A stretch of 64,000 nucleotides of DNA from Burkholderiaceae bacterium 16. GTDB lineage: Bacteria > Pseudomonadota > Gammaproteobacteria > Burkholderiales > Burkholderiaceae. The stretch is taken from assembly GCA_000955785.1 (NCBI GenBank), contig JYOD01000051.1:1-64000 (forward strand). The letters are read 5' to 3'. Shown piece after piece: positions 9,464 to 18,909 of the stretch. The notes beneath the pieces were generated by a model. It did not search any database and was not told the DNA's origin. It was given only the letters and a program-made list of their open reading frames with translations. The stretch's first letter is position 1, and each line of letters begins with the position of its first letter. The translations under genes and the position numbers were made by a program.

Positions 9464-10069
9464 ATGAACGATGCCCGCCGGAAGATCCTCTGCATCGAGG
9501 ACGATGCCGAAACGGCCGCCCTGATTGCCGAAGAACTGTTCGAACGGGGCTTTGCCGTCAGCACCGCGCACGACGGCCAGCAAGGCCTTGCCGCCATCCT
9601 GCGGGACACGCCGGATCTCGTCCTTTGCGACGTGAGTATGCCAGTGATGACGGGCTTCGAACTGCTCGAAAAGATCACTTCGCTGGCGCCGCGCTTCGCC
9701 GACATGCCCTTTGTGTTCCTCACGGCGCTGGCCCAGCGCGAAGCCGAACTCAAGGGCCGCAGGCTCGGGGCCGACGACTACGTGACCAAGCCGGTCGATT
9801 TCGACATCCTGACGAGCATCGTCGAAGCCCGCCTTGCCAGGGTAGCGCGCACGCGGCCGGGCTTGCCGGCCGTGCAGCTCAGCGACCGGGAAGTGGAGAC
9901 ACTCGTGTGGTCCGCACGCGGCAAGACCTCGGGAGAGATCGCCATCATCCTGGGCCTGTCCAAACGCACGGTGGACTTCCATATCGACAATGCGCGCCAG
10001 AAGCTGGGTGTTGCCACCCGCATCGAAGCGGTGGTCAAGGCCGCGTCCGCCGGCATCATCAAGCCGTAG
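9464..10069 (+). CDS. Response regulator, receiver plus LuxR-type HTH
   Basis: 201 residues from the ATG at 9464. The receiver domain (residues 8-125) has the acidic pocket CIEDD, phosphoacceptor Asp in VLCDVSMP and the conserved Lys in YVTKPVD. The C-terminal LuxR HTH (LSDREVETLVWSARGKTSGE, then LSKRTVDFHI) is complete. In LuxR-type autoinducer regulators this same HTH follows a different sensor; here the receiver makes it a two-component regulator. It is divergent from the hybrid-free sensor kinase upstream. Targets are unknown. Confidence 0.88.
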   Translation: MNDARRKILCIEDDAETAALIAEELFERGFAVSTAHDGQQGLAAILRDTPDLVLCDVSMPVMTGFELLEKITSLAPRFADMPFVFLTALAQREAELKGRRLGADDYVTKPVDFDILTSIVEARLARVARTRPGLPAVQLSDREVETLVWSARGKTSGEIAIILGLSKRTVDFHIDNARQKLGVATRIEAVVKAASAGIIKP

Positions 10070-10494
10070 CGCGCCCGCGCCGGCTGTGCCACGGCCTGCC
10101 GGGCAGGCCGCCGCCCGAGCCACTTCCGCCATCGTTCCATGCCTGATGCTGGCACCCGCGCCACGCGCTCCATGGGAGCGGCGGCCACCTGATCCCAGCC
10201 CCGGCCAGATCACGACTACTTAGCTTTTCCTATCTGTGGCCGCAGGATATAACCTTGTGGCTCATATCTCCACGCGTGGCGATCATGGTCCTGTCGTTGT
10301 ATAAACCAAAGAAGAACTGCACATCGAATCCGTTAGAGTCGAATGGAAGATTGATGGGCGTCTTTTTTTTTCGTCTTCGTAGAAGAACAGTTTCCCAAAG
10401 AAGCCTGGTGCAATCGGCCAACCTTCGCAGGCACCGCTGTAGCGGAGGTACCAAAAAATGATCGCCAACCTCCGCTGCATAGGGATGCCGACGC
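10070..10494. other. Intergenic region, lower GC, no gene seen
   Basis: 425 bp between the response regulator and the convergent hydrolase. The middle (about 10280-10400) is clearly less GC-rich than the flanks and includes a T9 run at 10363-10371. AGCGGAGGT (10441-10449) and ACCTCCGCT (10468-10476) form a 9-bp inverted repeat just past the hydrolase stop. No supported coding sequence. The composition change marks the edge of the accessory patch that follows. Confidence 0.4.
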
Positions 10495-11655
10495 CTACAG
10501 GCGTTCGGAGAACCAGTCGCAGATCATGCTAAGCGCGGGTTCCGGACGGTCCAACTGTACATGCGCGGCGCCGCCCTCTTCCTCCCTGTAGACCCGCAAC
10601 ACCTTGTGCTCCGAGCTGACTTCGGCAAACAGTTCCTCGGCCTCCCCAAGGGGGGTCTGACGGTCGTGCTCACCATGAACGATCATGAAGTCGCACGTGA
10701 TGTTGGAGGCCACTCCCTTGAGCCGGAAACGCTCCAGCTTGTCGAAGGCTTGGTCCCAGTTCTCGACCCCCATGATGCGCAGGAAGTGCTTGCCCGTGGT
10801 ACCGAGCGCGGCGTTGCTATCGAGTTGCTTGATGCCTACGCCCTTCTCATAACCCACGCGGCGCTGCCAGCAAGCGTAGTAGTCATAGATGGCGGCCCAG
10901 GCGACGCAAGCCTTGACTCGCTTCTCGAAGCACACGGCGCGCGGCGCGTAGTAGCCTCCCATGGACGCCGCCATCAGCCCGATGCGGGATGCATCCACAT
11001 CCGCCCGTTTCGATACGTAGTCCACGACGGCGCCGAGGGCGACCTCCGAATCGTGCCTGGCCACGAGATTCTTCAGACGCAGTGTCGCGCCTTGTCCTGG
11101 GCCGTCAAAGCCCATGCAGTTCATACCGCGAGCCGAGAGAGAACGTGCCACGTAGAACATTTCTTCCTTGGTGCCGTCGAGTCCATCGTGCAGCAGTACG
11201 GTCGGCGCGGGCGCACTGGCATTCTGTGCCTTGACAAAATAAGCCGTGAGAGCGGAACCGTCAAAGGGAATATCAAATATCTCAACTTCGGGCGTCGACA
11301 ATTGAGCGAAGCGCTCAAAACACGCCAGATGCTTGGCATAGGCCACAGGGGCGCGGGCATCGTCAGGATCCAAAAATGCCTCTGTCCATTGGTAGTACTG
11401 TGCTGCACGAAAGTACGCTTCCCTGGAGGTCACATTCTTGCCATCGCGTGCGGCCTCGCTGGCAACCGCCTCGACCTGCTCGGAAAGTTGGCCCCAAGCC
11501 TTGTACCAAGCCTCCGCATCGCCCGCCGCGCCCGTCCGCGATGCTTCATGAAGGTTGCGGCATGCCCAGTCGATCTCACCAAACAGCCCTCCGCCCGCCA
11601 GGCAGCGAAGGACTGAGAGAGACCACATATAGTTGCCAGGAAAATACTGAAACAT
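10495..11655 (-). CDS. Alpha/beta hydrolase, DHPON-hydrolase/FrsA-like
   Basis: 386 residues with a helical N-terminal lid of about 130 residues followed by an alpha/beta-hydrolase core. The oxyanion segment LLHDGLDGTKEEM, the GFDGPGQG turn, nucleophile elbow AASMGG (Ser near residue 230, first Gly replaced by Ala), acid segment HGEHDRQTP and a distal His in GGAAHVQL can be read in order. This layout matches the 2,6-dihydroxypseudooxynicotine hydrolase/FrsA-like group, which cleaves C-C or ester-like bonds; the actual substrate is unknown. Divergent from an AraC regulator, which probably controls it. Confidence 0.75.
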   Translation of the reverse strand: MFQYFPGNYMWSLSVLRCLAGGGLFGEIDWACRNLHEASRTGAAGDAEAWYKAWGQLSEQVEAVASEAARDGKNVTSREAYFRAAQYYQWTEAFLDPDDARAPVAYAKHLACFERFAQLSTPEVEIFDIPFDGSALTAYFVKAQNASAPAPTVLLHDGLDGTKEEMFYVARSLSARGMNCMGFDGPGQGATLRLKNLVARHDSEVALGAVVDYVSKRADVDASRIGLMAASMGGYYAPRAVCFEKRVKACVAWAAIYDYYACWQRRVGYEKGVGIKQLDSNAALGTTGKHFLRIMGVENWDQAFDKLERFRLKGVASNITCDFMIVHGEHDRQTPLGEAEELFAEVSSEHKVLRVYREEEGGAAHVQLDRPEPALSMICDWFSERL

Positions 11656-11887
11656 ACCATCTCCAAGTTTTGTAGGTCGTCGGCTTCACGCGGTGAAAAT
11701 GTATGCAAACATGAACACCGCGATTACACCGTAATTCCGCAGGGAACTACCTATTGTTGCGGCCGCCCCCTGACACGTAGACTCTAGAGAAATTTGACTG
11801 TATCGGCATACCCCAACGATCATGATAATTACCGGATCGTCCGATGAAAGCCCATCAAACACATAGTGGAGTTGCTGGAGATTCACC

Positions 11888-12727
11888 ATGACGAAGGACC
11901 GCCTGATTCGCATTGTGCGAGGTAACTTTGGCCGCGCAACTTTGCACCTGATCGAGGGCGCGCTGGTTTCCCACGCACATGCTGAATTCCACCTCATCTT
12001 CAAACTTGGCGGTGCCGATGCGACCTTCATCGCCGACGGCGAAACCGTCCGCGTTCGCGATGACTCCGCGCTAGCTTTCAATCCATGGGTCCCGCACTTG
12101 AAGCTCGACAGCGATGGAGAGCCTTCACTGCTCCTGGCGTTGTTGCTCGAGCCGGAATGGCTTGGCAATGTCATGGGCGTAAGCAATCCTGCATCGGGTT
12201 GCCATTTCTGCAGCGCCAGTGTAGCGATAGGCGAAAAGACCGCTGCCGACCTGCAATGGTTGGCAACGCTGATGGCGCAGCACAGCACTGATGACAACGC
12301 GGACGACGTCGAAGTTGTGCTGGCAAGCCTGGTTCAGGGCGTAGCTCAGAACCATCTGCGGCAGCGGAACATGACCGAGATACTGGCCAATTCGCGACCG
12401 CTGGATTTCCGGGTTCGCCGGGCTGCCGAGTACATACGCCAGCATGCCTCGGAAAATCCGAATGTGGAGCACGTGGCCGCCGCGGTGGGCATGTCGCGCA
12501 GCCGGCTGTTCGATCAGTTCAAGGCTTGCATGGGCGTGTCACCCCAGCAGTACCTGGACTGGGTCCGGGTACGCCACGCTACGCGACTGCTGGCCCAGCC
12601 CGGCGTGACCGTCGGCCAAGTCTCGCATCAACTGGGATTCAGCGCCCAAAGCCACTTCACACGCTTCTTCGTGCAGCACCTTGGCCTGAGTCCCACCGAG
12701 TTTCGCCGAAATGGGGCATTGGCCTGA
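11888..12727 (+). CDS. AraC-family transcriptional regulator
   Basis: 279 residues. The N-terminal about 110 residues form a cupin-like ligand-binding region (VSHAHAEFHLIFKLGG, with His pairs). The C-terminal about 100 residues hold two HTH motifs: VEHVAAAVGMSRSRLFDQFK and VGQVSHQLGFSAQSHFTRFF, the second being the most conserved part of the AraC signature. It starts 233 bp from the divergent hydrolase gene, so that gap should contain both promoters. Likely activator of the hydrolase; ligand unknown. Confidence 0.88.
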   Translation: MTKDRLIRIVRGNFGRATLHLIEGALVSHAHAEFHLIFKLGGADATFIADGETVRVRDDSALAFNPWVPHLKLDSDGEPSLLLALLLEPEWLGNVMGVSNPASGCHFCSASVAIGEKTAADLQWLATLMAQHSTDDNADDVEVVLASLVQGVAQNHLRQRNMTEILANSRPLDFRVRRAAEYIRQHASENPNVEHVAAAVGMSRSRLFDQFKACMGVSPQQYLDWVRVRHATRLLAQPGVTVGQVSHQLGFSAQSHFTRFFVQHLGLSPTEFRRNGALA

Positions 12728-12813
12728 GCATGCTCAGGCACGCGGGAACAACCCGCTCCTTGGGAATACAAGGGCGGCCGCATGGCCGCCCCGACACTGC
12801 AGAAAGCGGTGCG

Positions 12814-13962
12814 TCAGGCCCGGAGGGACTGCGAGATCCGGTCGCGAAGCGCTTTGCTGAACGCCGATTTCGGCATCATCCCGTGCACCGTCTTGGACGG
12901 AATCGCACTATATGCGGTAGCCGTCTGGTTTGAGTACTGCGTGACCCGAAAACTGGCCAGGATACTCGATAGCGAATAGACATCCTGGGGCTCGATGCCG
13001 GAGGCCGGGCTAAGCCACGCGATCATCTGGCGCACGCAGGCGGTGAGCGCGTCATCCAGATTCTTGCCAAAGCCCAGCGTTATCCAGTGCGTCGGCGTCT
13101 CCGCCATGGGCTGCACGAGGGGAATTCTCTTGTGCAGAAAATACTGGATCTGCAAATCCTCCATCGCAGTTTCAATGGCCGTCTGATTCACGACGCCGTC
13201 GCCTTGAACCGCGTGCGAGTCGCCTGTCCAGATAAACCCTCCCGGCCGCTGCACCGGCAGGAAAAGCGACGTTCCCTCGACCAGTTCCCGCAGGACGAGA
13301 TTGCCGCCGTACGGCCCGCTCAAGATGCCGCTGACCGGCTCGTCACCGGCTGGCTGAGCCGCCATGACACCCTGGAATGGTGCAAGCCTGATCTGCACGC
13401 CGGGCGCGAACTCGGTATGGCGCCGCGACTCGTCAAACTTGAAATACCGCAGATAGGGCTTGTCGAAATCGCCAGGCAGCGCGCCAACGCCCTTGGGCGC
13501 AGAGTTCCAGCCCCATTCGATTGGCCGCAGCTTTACCATCCGGCACTCGACCACATCTCCGGGCATCGCGCCACGGATTTCCACGGGGCCTACGTTGGAG
13601 TACGGTCCCTGGGGAAACCGCTTTCGTACCGGCTCGCGCTCGTCATAGGCCATGCCGTACTTGGCCCCGTTAGCCCAGTTCACCCAGGTATTGGGATAGG
13701 CGACAAGGTCGCCGGAGTCGATCGTGGCAACGGGCGCCGCTCTCGGATCGAGGATACCGACCCGGACCGATTCTTCGCTCGAGACCACGCGGTGAACTGC
13801 CCGTGGCTTCGTGACCGGCAGCGGCTCGGCCGCCTCCTGCCCCGCAATCGAAGAAGGATTCCTGACCGTCGCGCCAAGAACGTTCGCCGAGATCGCTCCC
13901 AGCCCCAGGGATCCTGCCGCCTTCAATAGCTGCCGTCTGTCAATAATCGTGGGATTTTTCAT
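12814..13962 (-). CDS. Tat-exported acetamidase/formamidase-family protein
   Basis: 382 residues. The N-terminus has a twin-arginine signal (DRRQLLKAAG at residues 8-17, then a moderately hydrophobic stretch), implying export in folded form. The body carries segments of the acetamidase/formamidase (FmdA_AmdA) family: AMPGDVVECRMVKLRP, the GDSHAVQGDGVVNQTAIE region and TPTHWITLGFG. Family members hydrolyse short amides to ammonia and acid, and most are cytoplasmic, so periplasmic placement is unusual. It is the last gene of a minus-strand run with a cytochrome c and a Bug receptor. Confidence 0.8.
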   Translation of the reverse strand: MKNPTIIDRRQLLKAAGSLGLGAISANVLGATVRNPSSIAGQEAAEPLPVTKPRAVHRVVSSEESVRVGILDPRAAPVATIDSGDLVAYPNTWVNWANGAKYGMAYDEREPVRKRFPQGPYSNVGPVEIRGAMPGDVVECRMVKLRPIEWGWNSAPKGVGALPGDFDKPYLRYFKFDESRRHTEFAPGVQIRLAPFQGVMAAQPAGDEPVSGILSGPYGGNLVLRELVEGTSLFLPVQRPGGFIWTGDSHAVQGDGVVNQTAIETAMEDLQIQYFLHKRIPLVQPMAETPTHWITLGFGKNLDDALTACVRQMIAWLSPASGIEPQDVYSLSSILASFRVTQYSNQTATAYSAIPSKTVHGMMPKSAFSKALRDRISQSLRA

Positions 13963-14004
13963 TGATCCTCATCAGGTTTCCGCGTCACGCCGACAACCAA
14001 CTTC

Positions 14005-14652
14005 CTACTTGAGCTGCGCAACGTACTGTGCAACTGCCGTGATTTCCTGCTCCGTCATCAAGGGTACGAGAAGGCTCATCAGTTTTCCCGGGCCGCCTCG
14101 CGTCCCGGACTTCCATGCTTTGAGCTGCCCGACCACATACTCCGGATGCTGACCCGCTATCCTGGGGAAATCGGGGGCGATCCCCTCGCCGTTCGGCCTG
14201 TGGCAAGACACACAGGCTGGCAGGCCATTGGCGGGATTCCCCTTCCAGTAGACCGAGCGGCCAGCCTCGACCAGGGTGGGGTTGGTTGCCTTCCCCGGAC
14301 CCGGGAGCTGTCGACTGTAGAGACGCGCCAGCGCCTTCATCTGCTCGTCGTCCAGACTCTGTACGATTGGCCCCATCACCTCGCTCGTGCGCAGCGGCCG
14401 CCCCCCCGGCCTGCCCTTGAATTGTCCTAGTTGCTTGTATAAGTAGTCTTCGTTCTGACCAGCCAGGTTTGGAAATCCCCCGCCTGCGCTGGTGCCGGCC
14501 GGACCATGGCATGCCGCGCATGTCTGCGCTGCGATCTGCTCCACCGGCGTGCCACGCGCTGTCTGCGGTGTCTGCGCGGAAGCTACGCCGAATGCGAGCA
14601 GCAGGACACCCGCTGCGGTTAAGCCAAAACGGTAAATGCCAGGCAGTCTCAA
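14005..14652 (-). CDS. Dihaem cytochrome c (c4-like)
   Basis: 215 residues if read from the TTG at 14652, which has AAGGAG eight nt upstream and starts directly before a signal peptide (LPGIYRFGLTAAGVLLLAFG, cleavage after ASA). An ATG at 14670 is also in frame but overlaps that RBS. Two CxxCH haem sites are visible, CAACH (residues 45-49) and CVSCH (147-151), each with a distal Met segment, as in cytochrome c4. It is 35 bp from the Bug gene upstream and 43 bp from the amidase downstream, so the three are probably cotranscribed; an electron-transfer role for a periplasmic oxidation is plausible. Confidence 0.85.
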   Translation of the reverse strand: MRLPGIYRFGLTAAGVLLLAFGVASAQTPQTARGTPVEQIAAQTCAACHGPAGTSAGGGFPNLAGQNEDYLYKQLGQFKGRPGGRPLRTSEVMGPIVQSLDDEQMKALARLYSRQLPGPGKATNPTLVEAGRSVYWKGNPANGLPACVSCHRPNGEGIAPDFPRIAGQHPEYVVGQLKAWKSGTRGGPGKLMSLLVPLMTEQEITAVAQYVAQLK

Positions 14653-14686
14653 GTTGCTATCTCCTTGCATCCGAAAGACGTCCGCG

Positions 14687-15682
14687 TCAATTAATATAGC
14701 CACCGGTTCTGGAGACAATTGCCAGGGACTTGTCGGTCTCCGCCCTCACTCGGCTGGCCAGCGCATCCGCTCCATCCTGGCTGAAGCTTGCATCGACACT
14801 CAGCTCTGCCAGATGCCTGCGAACCGCGGGATCGTTCAGGATGGCTTTCGTTTCCGCACGCAGGCGCGCAACCGCCTCCCGGGGCGTCCCCTTTGGCACA
14901 AACATGCCATACCAGACGGTAACGTCATAACCGGGAATACTCTCGGCCACCGTCGGGACATCCGGCATCTCCTTGAGTCGCCTTGCCGTACCTACGGCCA
15001 GCAGCTTCAGCTTTCCCGCCTTTACATGCGGGATGTACTCCAGCAGCGGTCCCGTGGCCAGATCGATATGGCCGGCGATAATGTCATTGATCGTTGCCCC
15101 GCTGCCCTTGTATGGAATATTGGTGATGTCGACATTCGACATTGATTTAATCATTTCCAATGGATAGCCGGTCGGGCCACCGTAATTTATCTTTCCCGGG
15201 TTGCTCCGGGCATAGGCAAGAAGCTCCGCCACGGTTTTGTACGGTGCGTGCGGATTCGCGACCAGAACCAGCGGCGATTCGCCAAGGGGCGCCACCGGGA
15301 CGAGATCATTCGACAAGCTATAAGGGAGCTTCCTGTAGTAAGCCGCGTTGACGGCGTGAATACTATTCAGGATTCCGACGGTATGCCCGTCGGGTATCGC
15401 TTTTGCAAGTGCGTCGGCACCGATATTGCCGCTTGCGCCGGGCCTGTTTTCCACTATGACCGGCTGGCCGAGTATCTTTCCAAGCCGCTCGGCAAGCATC
15501 CTGGCAAGTACGTCATTGATACCGGCAGGCGGAAACGGGACGATGAACGTGATCGGCTTTGTGGGCTTCCATTCGCCGGCAGCCTGAGCCAGGGATGACC
15601 CCAAAAGCAGGCCCATGAGGGCTGCGCACAACGCTACACCGGCTTTCCCCGCGCGCAGGATCGATCTCTTCTTGCAAAACAT
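14687..15682 (-). CDS. Bug-family tripartite tricarboxylate transporter receptor
   Basis: 331 residues from the ATG at 15682, placed nine nt after GGAGA. Signal peptide (AGKAGVALCAALMGLLLG, cleavage after AQA), then the Bug signatures KPITFIVPFPPAG, VIVENRPGASGNIGADALAK and IPYKGSGATINDIIAG. Bug proteins are periplasmic receptors for carboxylates and related small molecules; the TctA/TctB membrane partners are not in this window, which is common for Bug genes. First gene of the bug-cytochrome-amidase run. Confidence 0.88.
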   Translation of the reverse strand: MFCKKRSILRAGKAGVALCAALMGLLLGSSLAQAAGEWKPTKPITFIVPFPPAGINDVLARMLAERLGKILGQPVIVENRPGASGNIGADALAKAIPDGHTVGILNSIHAVNAAYYRKLPYSLSNDLVPVAPLGESPLVLVANPHAPYKTVAELLAYARSNPGKINYGGPTGYPLEMIKSMSNVDITNIPYKGSGATINDIIAGHIDLATGPLLEYIPHVKAGKLKLLAVGTARRLKEMPDVPTVAESIPGYDVTVWYGMFVPKGTPREAVARLRAETKAILNDPAVRRHLAELSVDASFSQDGADALASRVRAETDKSLAIVSRTGGYIN

Positions 15683-15975
15683 GGGACGTTGTCTCCTCAT
15701 TATCAAAGCGTTTCTATACTTTATCATTTCCCTGCAATACTGATTTCCAAATCCTCCGGATATTTACCAATTCGTCCACTCCATCCGTAAATCTTATTGT
15801 TTAAATAAATATTTAAACATTAACCAGGTAGACCGCAATCCCAACATCCGAGGACCCTACATCGCCTTCAATCCCGCGATTTACCCGATCATCCGACACT
15901 TGATCCCGGATTGTTTCGTTGCAATCCCATATGTTGCAAGATATGGAAATCATAAACAATCAGAGGACAACTCGG
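15683..15975. promoter_or_regulatory. Divergent AT-rich control region
   Basis: Noticeably AT-rich gap between divergent bug and hydrolase genes. GTTTAAAT-aaat-ATTTAAAC is a perfect 8-bp inverted repeat (15799-15818), and CCATAT (15927-15932) pairs with ATATGG (15941-15946) across 8 nt. Both are candidate operators. Which regulator uses them is not known. Confidence 0.4.
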
Positions 15976-16740
15976 ATGAACGAGAACTCGTACACGCTGA
16001 TCGGTTACGGTCCAGTCCCGGTGATCGCCTTGCACGGCTGGTTCGGGCATGCCAAAGCTTGGGGACCCTTCCAGGAACTCCTTGATGTCGAGAAATTCTC
16101 CTATGCCTTCCTCGACTACCGGGGGTATGGCGACTCGCGCGAGATGGGTGGCGAGTTCAGCATTGCTGAAATCGCCGACGACGCGCTGCGGCTCGCGGAT
16201 CGGCTGAACTGGAAGCGATTCTCCCTGCTGGGCCATTCGATGGGCGGCAAAGCCATGCAGGGCGTGGCAATCCGTGCACCGGAGCGCGTGGCTGCCATGG
16301 TGGGGATCACGCCTGTCCCGCCAGGTCCGGTCGTGTTCGACCAGGCAACGCGTTCTTACTTCGAGAGCGCCGCGCACAATGCGCAGGCGCGCTACGGCAT
16401 TATCGATAACACAACAGGGAAACGGCATTCGAGAGTTTGGCTGCAGGCAATGGTCCAAGACTCCATCCTTCATTCAGAGCGGACTGCATTCGAGAGATAT
16501 TTTCGCGCTTGGGCGGACACCGACCTGTCCGCCCAGGTCGCCGGAAATGAAACGCCAACATTGCTGGTGGTTGGCGAGCATGACCCCTCGCTTACACCTG
16601 CCTTGATGGAAAATACATACGGCCAGTTATATCGCAATACATCGCTGGAAGTCATCCGGAACGCCGGCCACTATCCAATGAACGAAACGCCGGTGAATCT
16701 GGTTTCGGTCGTCGAGTCATTCCTGCAAGGCCAGCGCTAA
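15976..16740 (+). CDS. Alpha/beta hydrolase
   Basis: 254 residues from the ATG at 15976 (AGAGGA eight nt upstream; the frame itself opens earlier). Canonical fold features in order: VIALHGWFGHAKAW (oxyanion region), SLLGHSMGGKAMQ (nucleophile elbow G-H-S-M-G near residue 93), VVGEHDPSLTP (acid) and NAGHYPMNETP (catalytic His). The family covers esterases, lactonases and C-C hydrolases, and I cannot choose among them. Divergent from the bug-cytochrome-amidase run and likely part of the same pathway. Confidence 0.8.
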   Translation: MNENSYTLIGYGPVPVIALHGWFGHAKAWGPFQELLDVEKFSYAFLDYRGYGDSREMGGEFSIAEIADDALRLADRLNWKRFSLLGHSMGGKAMQGVAIRAPERVAAMVGITPVPPGPVVFDQATRSYFESAAHNAQARYGIIDNTTGKRHSRVWLQAMVQDSILHSERTAFERYFRAWADTDLSAQVAGNETPTLLVVGEHDPSLTPALMENTYGQLYRNTSLEVIRNAGHYPMNETPVNLVSVVESFLQGQR

Positions 16741-16878
16741 GCCGGCGAAAGGGGGAATACGGGGGGCCAGCCTGACTGGATGGCGGACCGGCGCATCCGG
16801 TCGCTCGGGCCTCAAGTCGGGCTGGCTTGCCGTCGCGGACACCTGGACTCACCGGAATGCCAGCGGAGACCCGCGGTT

Positions 16879-17391
16879 CTACGGCGTTTCGCTTGCCCCG
16901 ATCGCAGAAATTCCACGCCGCGCAGTCTCCTCGTCGGCGTCCGAAGCGCCGCCGCTGACGCCAACAGCCCCTGCGAACTTGCCTGCCACAAAGACCCCGA
17001 GCGAGCCTTGGGACGGAAAAAGCGGCCCCCCATAGACCAGACTGCTCATCTGCCCGAAGACGATAGGGTTGGCCTGATAGCGCTTCACCAGTTCCGCACC
17101 CGACGCGCCTCCAGTGGCTGCGGTGGCCGCTGCCTTGCCGCGTGCCACGTCAAAGGTGCCAAAGGGGGCGCCGTCCATTCTCACGCCGGAGAGAAAGTGG
17201 CCGCCCGCGTCGACGACCACGATACTCACTGCCATCCCGTTCTTCGTCGCGTACTGCATGGCGGCTGCGATCAGTTGGCTGGCCCGCGCCAATTCAAGCG
17301 ACTGGGCGTGGGCCTGCATCGAAAACAGCGAGCCGCACGTAAAAAGTGCAGCAATCGCACGACGAAACGACCAATGCGCACAATCAGGCAT
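16879..17391 (-). CDS. Exported HbpS/GlcG-family haem-binding-like protein
   Basis: 170 residues from the ATG at 17391 (GGAAC upstream). Signal peptide (RRAIAALFTCGSLFS, cleavage after AHA). The mature part carries the family pattern: SLELARASQLIAAAM, VSIVVVDAGGHFLSGVRMDG and a C-terminal GAVGVSGGASDADEE. GlcG/HbpS (DUF336) proteins bind haem or haem-like ligands and often accompany oxidative catabolic genes. Probably translated after the porin upstream on the same strand (180 bp gap). Confidence 0.8.
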   Translation of the reverse strand: MPDCAHWSFRRAIAALFTCGSLFSMQAHAQSLELARASQLIAAAMQYATKNGMAVSIVVVDAGGHFLSGVRMDGAPFGTFDVARGKAAATAATGGASGAELVKRYQANPIVFGQMSSLVYGGPLFPSQGSLGVFVAGKFAGAVGVSGGASDADEETARRGISAIGASETP

Positions 17392-17570
17392 GTCACTCAG
17401 TTCCTTGCGATGCGGAAGTGAAGCAAGGGATTCTTCCTTGCCCTGTAGATAGAGGCCAGCCCTCCAATGCGGGCCAGCCTGCACAGTGTGTGCGCAGTCG
17501 GACGGAGGGAACAGACGCGGATTTATCGGATCGTCCAATTCTTTTCCTTCCGTGCCTTGCTCGCGCGACC

Positions 17571-18620
17571 TCAGAACAGATGCCGAATGCCCGCCATCAC
17601 GCCGCGCGGATCGGATACGCTGCTCTTGCTGACCTGGTTGGGGATATTGGAGAACGTATAGTTGGCCAGGTTCGTGTTCCAGATCTTGCTGGCGTTGGCG
17701 TAAAGTGTTGTCCGCTTCGAGGCGCTGTACTGGTAACCGATTGACAGCTGATCACCACGATTGCCCGTGTTCGTTGTCCACTGGGTGCCATAGGCAAGCA
17801 GTACCAGGCTATTCGCCCCAAGCGGTGCCGTCAGGCCGAGTTGCCATCCGCGATCCCTCAACTCAGCCTGGGCCGGTCTGTAGAGAATTGCCTGGCGTAC
17901 GTTTGCATAAACCTTGACTAACGTGAAATCATAACTGGCTCCCAACGCCCGCTCGTCACGGTCCATCCCGTCGACCGCGCCGATACTGCTGGTCCGTTCG
18001 TAGGCCAGTCCCAGCCATAGCGGCCCGCGGCCATAGTTCAGCCCCAATGCCTTGATCCGATCGGCATCCTTTGGCGCCGATGTGCGTTCCGAACCGAAGG
18101 AATAAATCAAGGAGCCCTGCAAGCCGCCATAATCGGCGCTCTCGAAGCGAACCGAATTGTCGGCTCGCGCGGTCAGGCTGCTGCCCGCGGGGCCACTATT
18201 TTGCAGGCGCCCAAGCGGGCCATACGGGGAAAAGCCAAAAGCGGATGCCGCCCCTTCGATATAGTAGATCGGCGTATTCTGACGCCCAAAGGTCAGCGCC
18301 CCCCATTTGACACTGCTCAAGCCGACCCAGGCTTGACGCCCGAACAGCCGCCCGCCTTGTTGCAGGGTTCCGCTGTCGACGGCCAAGCCAGACTCCAGCG
18401 CGAATACCGCAGCCAGCTCATTGCCAAGTTCTTCCTTGCCTCTCAGCCCCCAGCGGGACTGATAAAGGCCTCCGTCTTCCAGGCGCGCTACATTGTTGCT
18501 GCCGGTCTTCACATATTCCACGTACGTGTCCACGACACCATACAGAATCACACCGCTCTCGGCGTTCGCTAGCGCGGGACCAATCAATACCACTGCCGCT
18601 AGAACTCGTGCCTTCCTCAT
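17571..18620 (-). CDS. Outer-membrane porin (general gram-negative type)
   Basis: 349 residues from the ATG at 18620, with a purine-rich RBS (GGAGAAAGGG) and a signal peptide ending in ANA. The mature protein begins SGVILYGVVDTYVEYV, has alternating amphipathic strands, the FGRQAWVGLSS segment, and ends with RHLF, the C-terminal Phe that drives outer-membrane insertion. This is the betaproteobacterial trimeric 16-strand porin family. In this setting it probably widens uptake for the substrate of the surrounding catabolic genes. Confidence 0.9.
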   Translation of the reverse strand: MRKARVLAAVVLIGPALANAESGVILYGVVDTYVEYVKTGSNNVARLEDGGLYQSRWGLRGKEELGNELAAVFALESGLAVDSGTLQQGGRLFGRQAWVGLSSVKWGALTFGRQNTPIYYIEGAASAFGFSPYGPLGRLQNSGPAGSSLTARADNSVRFESADYGGLQGSLIYSFGSERTSAPKDADRIKALGLNYGRGPLWLGLAYERTSSIGAVDGMDRDERALGASYDFTLVKVYANVRQAILYRPAQAELRDRGWQLGLTAPLGANSLVLLAYGTQWTTNTGNRGDQLSIGYQYSASKRTTLYANASKIWNTNLANYTFSNIPNQVSKSSVSDPRGVMAGIRHLF

Positions 18621-18909
18621 CCCTTTCTCCTCCGGCTTTATGCTTGTAACGTTAAAAGCTTGCCAGTCTGGTTTCTGCATCTTCACACCACGTCTTCGGC
18701 ATTCGACGTGGTCGCGTATCGGCAGTAGGAGATTAAGGTGCGACGGACTTATTTGCCTATCCCAATCGTCGCGTGGCTTGCGGTTACGTCCAGAAAGACA
18801 GGGCCGTTAGCGTGGGAAGCGAAAGAACGCGTATTCCATGTGCACAGCCTTATCGACAACGGCCATTTTCTTCCGTCGTATGTATGCGCGGCGCTCGCAT
18901 TGCGCGCCA